Source of the DNA: Thermoactinomyces mirandus
GTDB lineage: Bacteria; Bacillota; Bacilli; Thermoactinomycetales; Thermoactinomycetaceae
Reading direction: 5' to 3'
Length of the DNA stretch: 38,972 bases
Assembly (NCBI RefSeq): GCF_013868055.1
Contig: NZ_JACEOL010000016.1
Span: 1-38,972, forward strand
In this document: piece by piece, positions 17,210 through 25,415 of the stretch
Layout of the letters: every line of letters begins with the position of its first letter
Position numbering within the stretch: the stretch's first letter is position 1
Program-made: the position numbers and the translations under genes
Notes under the pieces: model-generated
Told to the model about the DNA's origin: nothing
The model's database searches: none
The model's input: the letters and a program-made list of their open reading frames with translations, nothing else

Positions 17210-17275
17210 GACTGTGCCAAATGTAGCAGGGGGATAACACAGTTTGCCAAGCATCCAAATATCGAATCCAATGAC
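17210..17275 (+). pseudogene. Fossil of a deaminase-toxin C-terminus
   Basis: One frame reads DCAKCSRGITQFAKHPNIES, matching DTCASCSRVIAEFAKKYPNI near the end of the intact deaminase toxin at 21223-22752. The CxxC zinc motif survives but nothing upstream does. It sits where the unit 7 toxin would be, showing that unit 6 once carried one. Confidence 0.65.
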
Positions 17276-17319
17276 TTTTCAAGTATAAAGTTAAATTGCC
17301 GGATGAACCTGGCTTTGCA

Positions 17320-17362
17320 GTGGACATACTCTTGCCGTCAAAGAGTATGTCCACTCTTTTTT
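17320..17362 (+). terminator. Strong terminator downstream of the deaminase fossil
   Basis: GTGGACATACTCTT pairs over 14 bp with AAGAGTATGTCCAC, followed by TCTTTTTT. An almost identical terminator at 23249-23292 follows the intact deaminase toxin-immunity pair. Confidence 0.85.
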
Positions 17363-17556
17363 ACTCAACGTATTGCCAGACTCCATCGACACAATTCAGA
17401 TCTAAAACAGTGTCAGAAGGTGGCCTTCCCAGCATGACGGAATCAAATAAAACCCGAAAGTTCTCTTCCTCCAGGTATGGAGCTGCCTGAACCTCCATAT
17501 GTAGTTCTCCTGTTTGGCTGAACGGATGTTGTGTCAAACTGTGGTATAATGAAGAC

Positions 17557-17599
17557 AATTCACTGTTTTCTTTTGGAGCCTCTTTTGGGCTCTTTTTTT
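17557..17599 (+). ncRNA. Candidate short antisense RNA
   Basis: An extended -10 (TGGTATAAT, hexamer 17545-17550) is followed within 45 nt by a GGAGCC/GGGCTC hairpin and seven T. The predicted RNA of about 40 nt would be antisense to the end of the minus-strand 155-aa gene. The arrangement is repeated in unit 7 (23381-23424). Promoter and terminator are seen; transcription is inferred. Confidence 0.3.
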
Positions 17600-18027
17600 G
17601 TTTTTGGTGCGGAAAATATGTCAACTGTATCTCCTGCAAATACGGTAACCCCCTCTTTCGTCTTGAGCTGCAGCAAATTGGCCATGGGGATTTCGATCTT
17701 TCCCGCATCCCCCACATCCAAACAAAGCATTTCCGGTTTCTCCCCGAAGGAACATGTCAAACGAAGCGGATCGGAATTGTCCGGTTCAAAAATGTCTGTC
17801 ACCTGATGGAAATGTTTAAATATTAATTGATCCGGTAATATTTTAAAGAATTTTTTAATTTCTTCCAATGTTCCTTCGGCTCGAATTTGTCCTTTGATAG
17901 CGATCACTCCCTTCCTGCTGTTGCCATCAGGCTCGCTCCTATTATATAATATTCTGAAAAGTGGTGACAAATTTTTAAAAGAAACCCGATGATTATCAAA
18001 ATATAAGAAATGAATCGCCAAAGACAC
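17560..18027 (-). CDS. Unknown protein beside HTH-TPR regulator
   Basis: Up to 155 aa; I do not recognise the family. The C-terminal two thirds is well conserved in the second copy at 23384-23851 and looks beta-rich (KGQIRAEGTLEEIKKF, then RLTCSFGEKPEML, EIPMANLLQLKTKEG) with a very basic end (KTKKEPKRGSKRKQ). No signal peptide or membrane segment. A strong promoter (TTGTCA at 17965-17970, 18-nt spacer, TATAAT at 17941-17946, minus strand) lies inside the first 30 codons, so the true start may be near residue 41 (GTG at about 17907). It is divergent from the regulator gene and may be its target or partner. Confidence 0.5.
   Translation of the reverse strand: MSLAIHFLYFDNHRVSFKNLSPLFRILYNRSEPDGNSRKGVIAIKGQIRAEGTLEEIKKFFKILPDQLIFKHFHQVTDIFEPDNSDPLRLTCSFGEKPEMLCLDVGDAGKIEIPMANLLQLKTKEGVTVFAGDTVDIFSAPKTKKEPKRGSKRKQ
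17941..17970 (-). promoter_or_regulatory. Promoter for the unknown 155-aa gene
   Basis: TTGTCA and TATAAT spaced 18 nt, on the minus strand. Both hexamers and the spacing are identical in the second copy (23765-23794). Confidence 0.6.
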
Positions 18028-18062
18028 GTCATTTAACCAAAATATCCTGAAAATCGGGCCGC

Positions 18063-18077
18063 TATATTCCGAATATA
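18063..18077. promoter_or_regulatory. Candidate operator, perfect palindrome
   Basis: TATATTCCGAATATA, two 7-nt arms around one base, 60 nt before the regulator start and between two divergent genes. The copy at 23887-23899 keeps 6 of 7 bases per arm. It is a plausible binding site for the HTH regulator. Confidence 0.45.
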
Positions 18078-18136
18078 TCCCGTTGCCCGATGGGAGCAGC
18101 CGCTTTTTTGCCGAAAAAATTTTGGTGGGGGATAGG

Positions 18137-19555
18137 ATGAGTCAGGTAGATCGAATTGCATTTGGCAAATTTGTAAGAGAAATAAGATTGGAAAAGAAGC
18201 TTCGTCAAAGCGATTTAATCGATGATTTTCTTTCGCAGCCCGTCCTCAGCAATATCGAGAGCGGAAAAGGACAGGTCAGCGAAGACAAGATGCGTTATGT
18301 TCTGAAGAAACTGGGGATGGAAGAAGACCTGTCAAAGTTTTATCTTGACCGGAAAGAAAAGAAAGAGGAGGAAGAGGCCAACGAGGAACTGCAGATTAGT
18401 CTGATTGCTGTCGAAAATACAATTGATTTGGTCGGTGCTGACAAGGGCCTGGAGGAGCTGAGAGAATTGTCGGTGCCCTATAAACATCCTTTCCAGGTTA
18501 TTCTTGCATACCTGAAAGGCAAATGTTACTTTATGAAGAAAAATTGGAAGAAAGCGTACAATTATTTTTTTAACGCCATTCATCTTATAGACAAGCATTA
18601 TCCCGGCATGAGAACATCCAACATAAAAAGCGCCTGTTATCATGAATTAAGCACTCTGGAATACACACAAAACCGGCTCCATCAGGCTCTGATCTATGCC
18701 GATGAAGCGCTCAAATATTTTGTCAAGGACGGTGACAGGCATTATTGCAAAGACGTTATTCTGATCAGCAAGGTCATTTATCTGGAAAAGCTGAACCGGG
18801 TGGGGGACGCGCAAACCATCCTGGATGAAATCGCTTCAAGCAGAACCGGCGCTCAACTTGTTTATGGCAGCGAAAGCAAGGAAGCCTCCTTAAACATGTA
18901 TGAAATGGAAGCCAAACTGCTGGCAAAAGCAAAACGTTATCCGCAAGCTGTCAAGTTTGCCCTGAAAGGGATCGAACTGGCCAGAATTGACCGGATGTAT
19001 GAGCGGTCGCTGGAACTGTGGACAACCCTGGGCAGCATCTTTGTAGAGACCGGCAAAATCCGTCTGGCACAATGCTGTTTCCGGACTGCCCTCAACCTGA
19101 AGAAAAAAATCAAACGGGAGTATCTGCTGGCCTACGTTTACTCACAATTGGGAATGTTGTACTATAAACAGGAAGATATCAAAAATGCAGAAAAAGAATT
19201 CTCTTTTTCTCTGGAATACAGCCGCAAAACAAATGATATCTATCTGGAAATTGTGGCCCTGACCGGGTTGGGCAAATGTTTGATAAAACACGGGCAGCGG
19301 GATCAAGCCTTGTCTATTCTGAATGAAGCACTAAAGCTGGCTGACGGGCACACTTTTCCGGACAAGAAAAACGAACTGCTCATGATTTTGGCCAATTATC
19401 TGAAAAGCATTGGTGACCCCAGTTTTAAAAACTATGCGCTGGACTTCTTTTCTTCCTATGTGGAGACACTTGAAGGAGGTGTAGAAGATTTGAACAGAAA
19501 CGTTACCTTCCAACCTGCTAAACGTCATGCTGCTGGTGATCCTCCTCACACCTAA
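18137..19555 (+). CDS. HTH-TPR regulator, RRNPP-like (quorum-sensing type)
   Basis: 472 aa. An XRE-type helix-turn-helix (about residues 5-68: FGKFVREIRLEKKLRQSDL, SQPVLSNIESGKG) is followed by a Lys/Glu-rich linker and tandem TPR helices to about residue 450. This is the layout of PlcR/NprR-type regulators, which bind DNA and are switched by a re-imported peptide. The start at 18137 has GGTGGGGGA before it and begins the HTH at the usual distance. The last 21 residues seem to be a nested peptide gene (19490-19555). It is divergent from the unknown 155-aa gene. A near-identical paralogue is at 23960-25378. Confidence 0.8.
   Translation: MSQVDRIAFGKFVREIRLEKKLRQSDLIDDFLSQPVLSNIESGKGQVSEDKMRYVLKKLGMEEDLSKFYLDRKEKKEEEEANEELQISLIAVENTIDLVGADKGLEELRELSVPYKHPFQVILAYLKGKCYFMKKNWKKAYNYFFNAIHLIDKHYPGMRTSNIKSACYHELSTLEYTQNRLHQALIYADEALKYFVKDGDRHYCKDVILISKVIYLEKLNRVGDAQTILDEIASSRTGAQLVYGSESKEASLNMYEMEAKLLAKAKRYPQAVKFALKGIELARIDRMYERSLELWTTLGSIFVETGKIRLAQCCFRTALNLKKKIKREYLLAYVYSQLGMLYYKQEDIKNAEKEFSFSLEYSRKTNDIYLEIVALTGLGKCLIKHGQRDQALSILNEALKLADGHTFPDKKNELLMILANYLKSIGDPSFKNYALDFFSSYVETLEGGVEDLNRNVTFQPAKRHAAGDPPHT
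19490..19555 (+). CDS. Nested candidate signalling peptide (copy 1a)
   Basis: In frame with the end of the regulator, a GAAGGAGGT site (19472-19480) stands 9 nt before a TTG that would start a 21-residue peptide with core FQPAKRHAAGDPP. The same site and an ATG are at this place in the second regulator. A diverged repeat follows at 19587. There is no obvious export signal. Function is inferred from the RRNPP setting. Confidence 0.35.
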   Translation: MNRNVTFQPAKRHAAGDPPHT

Positions 19556-19586
19556 GTTGAAAATTCAGGGTGAAGGTAAAAGAGAG

Positions 19587-19652
19587 ATGAACAGGAACGT
19601 TATCTTCCAATCTATCCAGTGTCATGCCGCTGGTGATCTTTCTCACTGCTAA
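19587..19652 (+). CDS. Candidate signalling peptide (copy 1b)
   Basis: A free-standing 21-codon gene, MNRNVIFQSIQCHAAGDLSH plus Cys, with GTGAAGGT 8-10 nt before its ATG. It repeats the sequence of the preceding nested peptide (both contain NRNV, FQ, HAAGD), so it arose by tandem duplication of about 97 nt. Confidence 0.4.
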   Translation: MNRNVIFQSIQCHAAGDLSHC

Positions 19653-19709
19653 ACGAAACCCGATAAAAAAGTTACTCCGTTTTGCCCATTCCCATGATTT
19701 TTTTACGTA

Positions 19710-19745
19710 TTCTCCCAATGGTCATAAACCAGGGAGAATTTTTTC
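19710..19745 (+). terminator. Terminator after regulator/peptide, unit 6
   Basis: TTCTCCC and GGGAGAA plus an inner TGG/ACC pair, followed by TTTTTT. The equivalent at 25522-25554 is a perfect 10-bp stem. Confidence 0.75.
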
Positions 19746-19980
19746 TGTTATGATATAATCGGCTTATCAAAGAGGCAGTTATTATCCTTTTCCGAACACC
19801 AGGAGCTTCGAAAAAAAGCCGGGGGTTGTTCGGAAACACCAAAACCCGCATGAAATAAGGAAAAACTGAGTTTCCAACTGGCAAACGGAAAGGAAAATAA
19901 CTCGAAAATTTTGCTTAAAAAAGGAGGTGTTCGGAAATTGATGTAGAAGCCCAGTAATAACAACGGTTACAGCGAACGCT
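19744..19980 (+). promoter_or_regulatory. CRISPR leader 6
   Basis: The terminator T-run joins directly to TCTGTTATGATATAATCG, 18 nt identical to the 5' end of cas2, with the -10 hexamer at 19754-19759. The cas1 part seen in leaders 1-5 is absent. The common leader with its three TTCCGAACACC-type motifs follows. Confidence 0.78.
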
Positions 19981-20672
19981 GTCTCAATAGAAACACCTCA
20001 TCTAAGAGGATTGAAACAAACTGCTCGCCTTGATCTTCCACCATGACACCTTCGTCTCAATAGAAACACCTCATCTAAGAGGATTGAAACGATACAGTTA
20101 ATAAATACGGAACTCTCCACGGTGTGTCTCAATAGAAACACCTCATCTAAGAGGATTGAAACAAAGGTCGATATTTTTCCTGATCGTTTTGTGAAGCCGA
20201 GGTCTCAATAGAAACACCTCATCTAAGAGGATTGAAACTTATTGTCCCTGCTTCCTCTCCTTAACCTATCCTTATAGTCTCAATAGAAACACCTCATCTA
20301 AGAGGATTGAAACGTATGGGATGAAACCGTCTATATCCTTTGTTGCAGTCTCAATAGAAACACCTCATCTAAGAGGATTGAAACAAGAAAAACGGATATC
20401 ATCAAGAACCACAAATTGTCGTCTCAACAGATACACCTCATTGAAGAGGATTGAAACGCCAATTTTTCAACCTCAGCAAACAACTCTTCCATGGTCTCAA
20501 CAGATACACCTCATTGAAGAGGATTGAAACAAGCCGATGGCGGTTCATATTCCTTCGCGAACCAGGGTCTCAACAGATACACCTCATTGAAGAGGATTGA
20601 AACATAAACGGAATAGACGGCGGTTCCCCGGCAAAATGGTCTCAACAGATACACCTCATTGAAGAGGAATGA
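19981..20672 (+). CRISPR. CRISPR array 6 (10 repeats, 9 spacers)
   Basis: The longest array. Repeats start at 19981, 20054, 20126, 20202, 20277, 20348, 20421, 20494, 20567 and 20639. The first six are GTCTCAATAGAAACACCTC types; the last four are GTCTCAACAGATACACCTC types, identical to those of array 8. The switch is clean, as expected from recombination between arrays. The terminal repeat ends GAGGAATGATAG. Spacers are 34-39 nt. Confidence 0.96.
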
Positions 20673-21110
20673 TAGTTTGTTTTATTGATTGATGTACTTG
20701 GAGCTTGTCTGCCATGCTGATTTTCCTATCAGTTTTTTGTATTCCAGATGTGTCGTGAGTTGGTTTTCATTTTTTGCCTCTCCCAATGCCAACGATCACC
20801 TGCTGACTTTTCTTTTCGATTTGTTCTTTATCTTTTTCCTGATTTGTGTCTAGACCAAAAGCAATGAATGAAACTTGTTGTTCGCACTTTTCTTTGAAAA
20901 AGAACTGGCATTTTGCCACCCTCTATCTTCTTTACATTCTTTTTCATTAGCTAGTATTTGGCTTCAACAACATACTTATAAATTCGTGGCATTACCCAAA
21001 CTTGTTTGATTAAAAGTAGTGTCTGGAGAAAGGTGAAAAATGATGACTTGCCAGCGGGACACATTCAGATCAGTATACGGTATATTGGTTCTGATGTTAT
21101 CTCCCTAACA
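20673..21110. other. Array trailer 6 (no intact gene)
   Basis: A more diverged copy of the trailer; recognisable blocks are GCAATGAATGAAACTTGTTG, the CTGGC/GCCA remnant of the terminator near 20905 and GACTTGCCAGCGGGA. From 21111 to 21222 lies AT-rich sequence that probably holds the toxin promoter. Confidence 0.45.
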
Positions 21111-21222
21111 ACTTTTTATGTGTATTCATGTTTTTTATTCGGCTATTTATTTATCAATATAAAAATACAATAACAATACCTAAAAAGCCCCAAACCGAAT
21201 TTTTGCAGGAGGTTCTATTAAT

Positions 21223-22752
21223 ATGAAGATTCTCCTTCGGTGGATGGTTATCTTCCTTCTCGCAGTAGCGGGTGAAGGTATTTTTGGCAATTGCACAGGC
21301 TATGCCGAGCTGGACAGCGGAAGTTTTGAAATTCCGGATGTGCAGAGAGACTTCGGAGAATATGAACAACCTTCCCAAATGCAAAATAATCCGCCCATAT
21401 CCCCAAATGCGCAGGCAGAAGAAGAAGGAATCTGGAAAAAGATCAGCGGATCATTGGAAAGTGCCTGGAACTGGGCCAAAGAAAAGGTTTCGGATACTTG
21501 GGAATGGACTAAAGAAACAGCATCCTCCGCTTGGGATGGTATTGTAGAGGTTATTTCCAAGATTGCCAATATAATCATAGAGGCCGGTACGGCTATATGG
21601 AACTGGATATTGGAGCATGAAACTTTTAGTTTAATCGTTTTAACTATACTCGGAATTGCAGCAGTTATTTTCGGTGGAGCTTTTGTCTCGGCAGTTGGTA
21701 TTGGAATTCTTGGCGGAATAATTCTTGGCGGGATTGTTTCCTGGTTCTCAGGAAATGAGTTTATGAGTGAAGCTATGCTGGAAGATATGTTGATCTGGGG
21801 AATTGGCACAGGAATCGGAGTTATTGCTTTTGAATGGGTAGCAGCTATTGCTGCCAGATTGCCACTTGTTGTTTCCATTGCCAGGAAAGTGCCCTGGTTG
21901 GGGAAAGCCTTGCCAAAAATGTTTGGCAGTGCCGCGGGTGGAGGTACAGATCAAAGTATAATTGATTTTCTTAAAGGCCAGTTCAGCTGGAAGAAAACGG
22001 CTATTGCAGCTGGTTTAGCTTTTGTCCTTGCCTTCGGCGGAAATTACGTTGCAAACAATTTCGATCAGATTATCAAATGGGTGAATAGCAGGGAAATCCC
22101 GACTTTTACACAATCTTTCGTAAAGAACGGAGATTCATTGGCATCGAGTATGCCAATGAAAATTGGCGACACGGAATTCGGCCAGTGGTTACAGAAGTTT
22201 GCTAAAAATGGAGATAAAGCAACGGGAATACATATAGATACAGCTATAAATAAGGTTAGTGGTAAAGTTTTTAAAACCAGACCTATTGATTTAAAGACTG
22301 AACAGTATATCGTTAACAGAGTTAAAGAATTAAGAAGATCTTTACCAAGTAAATATAAAAAATCAGGTAACTTTGCTTTAGCAGAAGTTCATATTGATGG
22401 AATTAGCAAAACTGAGTTTTACGCTCATAGCTCTATTGATGAACTTACCGGAACTTTATCCGAAAGAGTCCCTGATATTTCAGTAAAACCTAAAAACCCA
22501 GTGTTTACTGCATATCAAGCACCAAATATTAAAGGGGATTTCTTCCCCAGGGATTCAGATACTGAATATAAGATTCTTAATGATCTCGCAGCCAGACTGG
22601 GTGATAATACAAAAGCAGTCGGCAAAATCAAGTTATTCACCGAATTGGATACCTGTGCCAGTTGTAGCAGGGTAATAGCAGAGTTTGCCAAAAAGTATCC
22701 AAATATCGAATTAGATATTGTCCATAACAACGGCAACAGATTAATAAAATAA
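21223..22752 (+). CDS. Secreted polymorphic toxin with deaminase tip
   Basis: 509 aa, with CAGGAGG before the ATG. It has a signal peptide (about 1-29, GYA|EL), the motif GSFEIPDVQ (compare GSFDVPEV in the other toxins), Trp-rich helices (about 70-130) and hydrophobic Gly-rich segments (about 133-175). The C-terminal domain (from about 325) ends in a deaminase signature: DTEYKIL (446-452) supplies the proton-shuttle Glu448, and CASC (478-481) the zinc cysteines. An Asp in place of the usual His fits the BURPS668_1122-type toxin deaminases, as I recall them. Substrate (DNA, RNA or nucleotide) is unknown. Same exported chassis as the minus-strand toxins, but on the plus strand. Confidence 0.82.
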   Translation: MKILLRWMVIFLLAVAGEGIFGNCTGYAELDSGSFEIPDVQRDFGEYEQPSQMQNNPPISPNAQAEEEGIWKKISGSLESAWNWAKEKVSDTWEWTKETASSAWDGIVEVISKIANIIIEAGTAIWNWILEHETFSLIVLTILGIAAVIFGGAFVSAVGIGILGGIILGGIVSWFSGNEFMSEAMLEDMLIWGIGTGIGVIAFEWVAAIAARLPLVVSIARKVPWLGKALPKMFGSAAGGGTDQSIIDFLKGQFSWKKTAIAAGLAFVLAFGGNYVANNFDQIIKWVNSREIPTFTQSFVKNGDSLASSMPMKIGDTEFGQWLQKFAKNGDKATGIHIDTAINKVSGKVFKTRPIDLKTEQYIVNRVKELRRSLPSKYKKSGNFALAEVHIDGISKTEFYAHSSIDELTGTLSERVPDISVKPKNPVFTAYQAPNIKGDFFPRDSDTEYKILNDLAARLGDNTKAVGKIKLFTELDTCASCSRVIAEFAKKYPNIELDIVHNNGNRLIK

Positions 22753-22768
22753 TTTGGAGGGGTTTTTG

Positions 22769-23131
22769 GTGGTGGATTGGCAATACGATGAATTGTTGAA
22801 TGCTGTAAAAGAAACTTACGAAGATTTTGTGGACAGAAAATTAAGTTATAAACTCGCGTTTGCGAGAACTTCTTATGAATATGAAACAGTATGTAATGAA
22901 GGAAAAACAGAAAGATTATTAGTTTATACTGCACTTGGAGAGATTGCGTTGACTCATGAAAAGGTGTTTATTGGAGTAATTGATGCGATAAAAAAAGAAC
23001 TGACAAGTGTAAACTTCAATGATCTTCAACATGAATTAACACCGGAAGAAATTGAAGACCTCTCCAAAAGGATAAATCGTGTTTTAAAAGGGCTGGAAAG
23101 TGTTCAAATAGACTATAGTCCAATAGCTTGA
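22769..23131 (+). CDS. Immunity protein, Imm3-like
   Basis: About 120 aa, acidic and helical, 16 nt after the deaminase toxin. The pattern WQYDELLNAVKETYEDF, AFARTSYEYE, VYTALGEIALTHEKVF and a final IDYSP fits Imm3 from memory of the family, known as an immunity protein beside toxin genes. The start is set at GTG 22769, 8 nt after GGAGG; GTG at 22772 is also possible. It should bind and block the deaminase in the cytosol. Confidence 0.72.
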   Translation: MVDWQYDELLNAVKETYEDFVDRKLSYKLAFARTSYEYETVCNEGKTERLLVYTALGEIALTHEKVFIGVIDAIKKELTSVNFNDLQHELTPEEIEDLSKRINRVLKGLESVQIDYSPIA

Positions 23132-23248
23132 TTTTACATAAAAGACAACTTCTGAAGAGTACAAAAAAATTTGAATGGCGAGAAAAGAAATCAAAAGAAG
23201 GAAAATCAGCAAAAACAATTGATTATCATCTGATTATTTGACTTTGCA

Positions 23249-23292
23249 GTGGACATACTCTTGCCGTCAAAGAGCATGTCCACTCTTTTTTA
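23249..23292 (+). terminator. Terminator after deaminase toxin-immunity operon
   Basis: GTGGACATACTCTT with AAGAGCATGTCCAC and TCTTTTTT, one mismatch from the copy at 17320-17362. Bases 23132-23248 hold no gene. Confidence 0.85.
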
Positions 23293-23380
23293 CTCCAGGT
23301 ATGGAGTTGCCTGAATCTTCATATGTAATCCTTCTGTTTTGCTGAACGGCTTACGCTTTAATCTGTGGTATAATAAAGAC

Positions 23381-23424
23381 AATTCAATGTTTTCTTTTGG
23401 AGCCTCTTTCGGGCTCTTTTTCTG
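23381..23424 (+). ncRNA. Candidate short antisense RNA (copy 2)
   Basis: TGGTATAAT (hexamer 23369-23374) precedes GGAGCC/GGGCTC (23399-23416) and TTTTT. Same layout as at 17545-17599, antisense to the end of the second unknown gene. Confidence 0.3.
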
Positions 23425-23851
23425 TTTTTGGGGCGGAAAATATGTCAACTGTATATCCTGCAAATACGGTAACCCCCTCTTTCGTTTTGATCTCTAGCAA
23501 ATTGGCCATAGGGATTTCGACCTTTCCCGCATCCCCCACATCCAAACGAAGCATTTTTGGTTTCTCTCCGAAAGAACATGTCAAACGAAGCAGACCGGGA
23601 TGGTCCGGTTCAAAAATGTCTGTCACCTGATCGGAGTGTTTAAATCTTAATTGATTCGGTAACGTTTTAAGGAATTTTTTGATTTCTTCCAATGTTCCTT
23701 CGGCCTGGATTTGTCCTCTGATAGCGATTCCTCCTTTCCTGCTATTGTCATCTGGTGTGCTTCTATTATATAATATTCTGAAAAATGGTGACAAATTTTT
23801 AAAAGTAACCCGATGATTATCGAAATATAAGCGATAAATCACCAAAGACAC
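23384..23851 (-). CDS. Unknown protein beside HTH-TPR regulator (copy 2)
   Basis: Up to 155 aa, a clear paralogue of 17560-18027. Conserved: AEGTLEEIKKF, LRLTCSFGEKP, EIPMANLL, TKEGVTVFAG, VDIFSAPKT and the basic end. In this copy the codon at the alternative start is GGA, not GTG, though AAAGGAGG stands right before it, so the start is unresolved. The promoter (TTGTCA 23789-23794, TATAAT 23765-23770) again lies within the first 30 codons. Function unknown; the pairing with the regulator in both units argues for a linked role. Confidence 0.5.
   Translation of the reverse strand: MSLVIYRLYFDNHRVTFKNLSPFFRILYNRSTPDDNSRKGGIAIRGQIQAEGTLEEIKKFLKTLPNQLRFKHSDQVTDIFEPDHPGLLRLTCSFGEKPKMLRLDVGDAGKVEIPMANLLEIKTKEGVTVFAGYTVDIFSAPKTEKEPERGSKRKH
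23765..23794 (-). promoter_or_regulatory. Promoter for the unknown gene (copy 2)
   Basis: TTGTCA, 18 nt, TATAAT on the minus strand; identical hexamers to copy 1. Confidence 0.6.
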
Positions 23852-23886
23852 GTCATTTAACCAAATATCCTGAAATTTGGGCCGCT

Positions 23887-23899
23887 ATATTCCGAATAT
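23887..23899. promoter_or_regulatory. Candidate operator (copy 2)
   Basis: ATATTCCGAATAT, 6-nt arms around one base, at the same distance from the regulator start as in unit 6. The outermost base pair of copy 1 is lost. Confidence 0.42.
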
Positions 23900-23959
23900 G
23901 TCCCGTTGCTCGATGGGAGCAGACGCTTTTTTGCTGAAAAAATTTTGGTGGGGGATAGG

Positions 23960-25378
23960 ATGAGTCAGGTAGATCGAATTGCATTTGGCAAATTTGTAAG
24001 AGAAATAAGATTGGAAAAGAAGCTTCGTCAAAGCGATTTAATCGATGATTTTCTTTCGCAGCCGGTCCTCAGCAATATCGAGAGCGGAAAAGGACAGGTC
24101 AGCGAAGACAAAATGCGTTATGTCCTGAAGAAACTGGGGATTGAAGAGGAACTGTCAAAGTTTTATCTTGACCGGAAAGAAAAGAAAGAAGAGGAAGAGG
24201 CAAACGAGGAACTACATATTAGTCTGATTGCCGTCGAAAATACGATTGATTTGGTCGGTGCTGACAAGGGCCTGGAGGAACTGAGAGAATTATCGGTGCC
24301 CTATAAACATCCTTTCCAGGTCATTCTTGCATATCTGAAAGCTAAAGGTTACTTTAAGAAGAAAAATTGGAAAAAGGCATACAATTATTTTTTTAATGGT
24401 ATTCATCTTATAGACAAGCATTATCCCGGCATGAGGACATCCAACATAAAAAGCGCCTGTTATCATGATTTAAGCACCATCGAATACAGACAAAACCGGC
24501 TCCATCAAGCCCTGATCTATGCCGACGAAGCGCTCAAGCATTTTGTCAAGGATGGCGACAGGCAGTATCTCAAAGACCTGATTCTGATCAGCAAAGTTAT
24601 TTATCTGGAAAAGCTGAATCGGGTGGGGGACGCGCAAACCATCCTGGATGAAATCGCTTCAAGCGGAACCAGCGCTCAACTTGTTTATGGCAGCGAAAGC
24701 AAGGAAGCCTCCTTAAACATGTATGAAATGGAGGCCAAACTGCTGGCAAAAGCAAAACGTTATCCGCAAGCCGTCAAGTTTGCCCTGAAAGGGATCGAAC
24801 TGGCCAGAATTGACCGGATGTATGAGCGGTCGCTGGAACTGTGGACAACCCTGGGCAGCATCTTCATAGAGACCGGCAAAATCCATCTGGCGCAATGCTG
24901 TTTCCGGACTGCCCTCAACTTGAAGAAAAAAATCAAACGGGAGTATCTGCTGGCCTACGTTTACTCACAATTGGGAATGTTGTACTATATACAGGAAGAT
25001 ATCAAAAATGCAGAAAAAGAATTCTCTTTTTCTCTGGAATATAGCCGCAAAACGAATGATATCTATCTGGAAATTGTAGCCCTGACCGGGTTGGGCAAAT
25101 GTTTGATGAAAAACGGGCAGCGGGATCAAGCCCTTTCTACCCTCAATGAAGCACTAAAGCTGGCTGATCGGCACACCTTTCTGGACAAGAAAAATGAACT
25201 GCTCATGATCCTGGCTAATTATCTAAAAAACATCGGCGATCCCAATTTTAAAAACTATGCGCTGGACTTCTTTTCTTCCTATGTGGAGACACTTGAAGGA
25301 GGTGTAGATGATATGAACGGAAATGTTTCCTTCCAGCCTATCAAGCGTCATGCCGCTGGTGATCCTCCTAACAGCTAA
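23960..25378 (+). CDS. HTH-TPR regulator, RRNPP-like (copy 2)
   Basis: 472 aa, the same length as and mostly identical to the product of 18137-19555. The HTH (SQPVLSNIESGKG) is unchanged, so both copies probably bind the same operator. Differences cluster in the TPR helices (for example KGKCYFMKKN versus KAKGYFKKKN, HYCKDVI versus QYLKDLI) and in the peptide tail, as expected if peptide specificity has drifted. The start at 23960 has GGTGGGGGA before it. The nested peptide start here is ATG. Confidence 0.8.
   Translation: MSQVDRIAFGKFVREIRLEKKLRQSDLIDDFLSQPVLSNIESGKGQVSEDKMRYVLKKLGIEEELSKFYLDRKEKKEEEEANEELHISLIAVENTIDLVGADKGLEELRELSVPYKHPFQVILAYLKAKGYFKKKNWKKAYNYFFNGIHLIDKHYPGMRTSNIKSACYHDLSTIEYRQNRLHQALIYADEALKHFVKDGDRQYLKDLILISKVIYLEKLNRVGDAQTILDEIASSGTSAQLVYGSESKEASLNMYEMEAKLLAKAKRYPQAVKFALKGIELARIDRMYERSLELWTTLGSIFIETGKIHLAQCCFRTALNLKKKIKREYLLAYVYSQLGMLYYIQEDIKNAEKEFSFSLEYSRKTNDIYLEIVALTGLGKCLMKNGQRDQALSTLNEALKLADRHTFLDKKNELLMILANYLKNIGDPNFKNYALDFFSSYVETLEGGVDDMNGNVSFQPIKRHAAGDPPNS
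25313..25378 (+). CDS. Nested candidate signalling peptide (copy 2a)
   Basis: GAAGGAGGT (25295-25303) then, after 9 nt, ATG and 21 codons in frame with the regulator: MNGNVSFQPIKRHAAGDPP plus two residues. The best of the nested starts. A decayed repeat follows at 25416-25472. Confidence 0.4.
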   Translation: MNGNVSFQPIKRHAAGDPPNS

Positions 25379-25415
25379 GTTGAAAATTCCGGGTGGAGGT
25401 AAAAGAGACGCGGAT

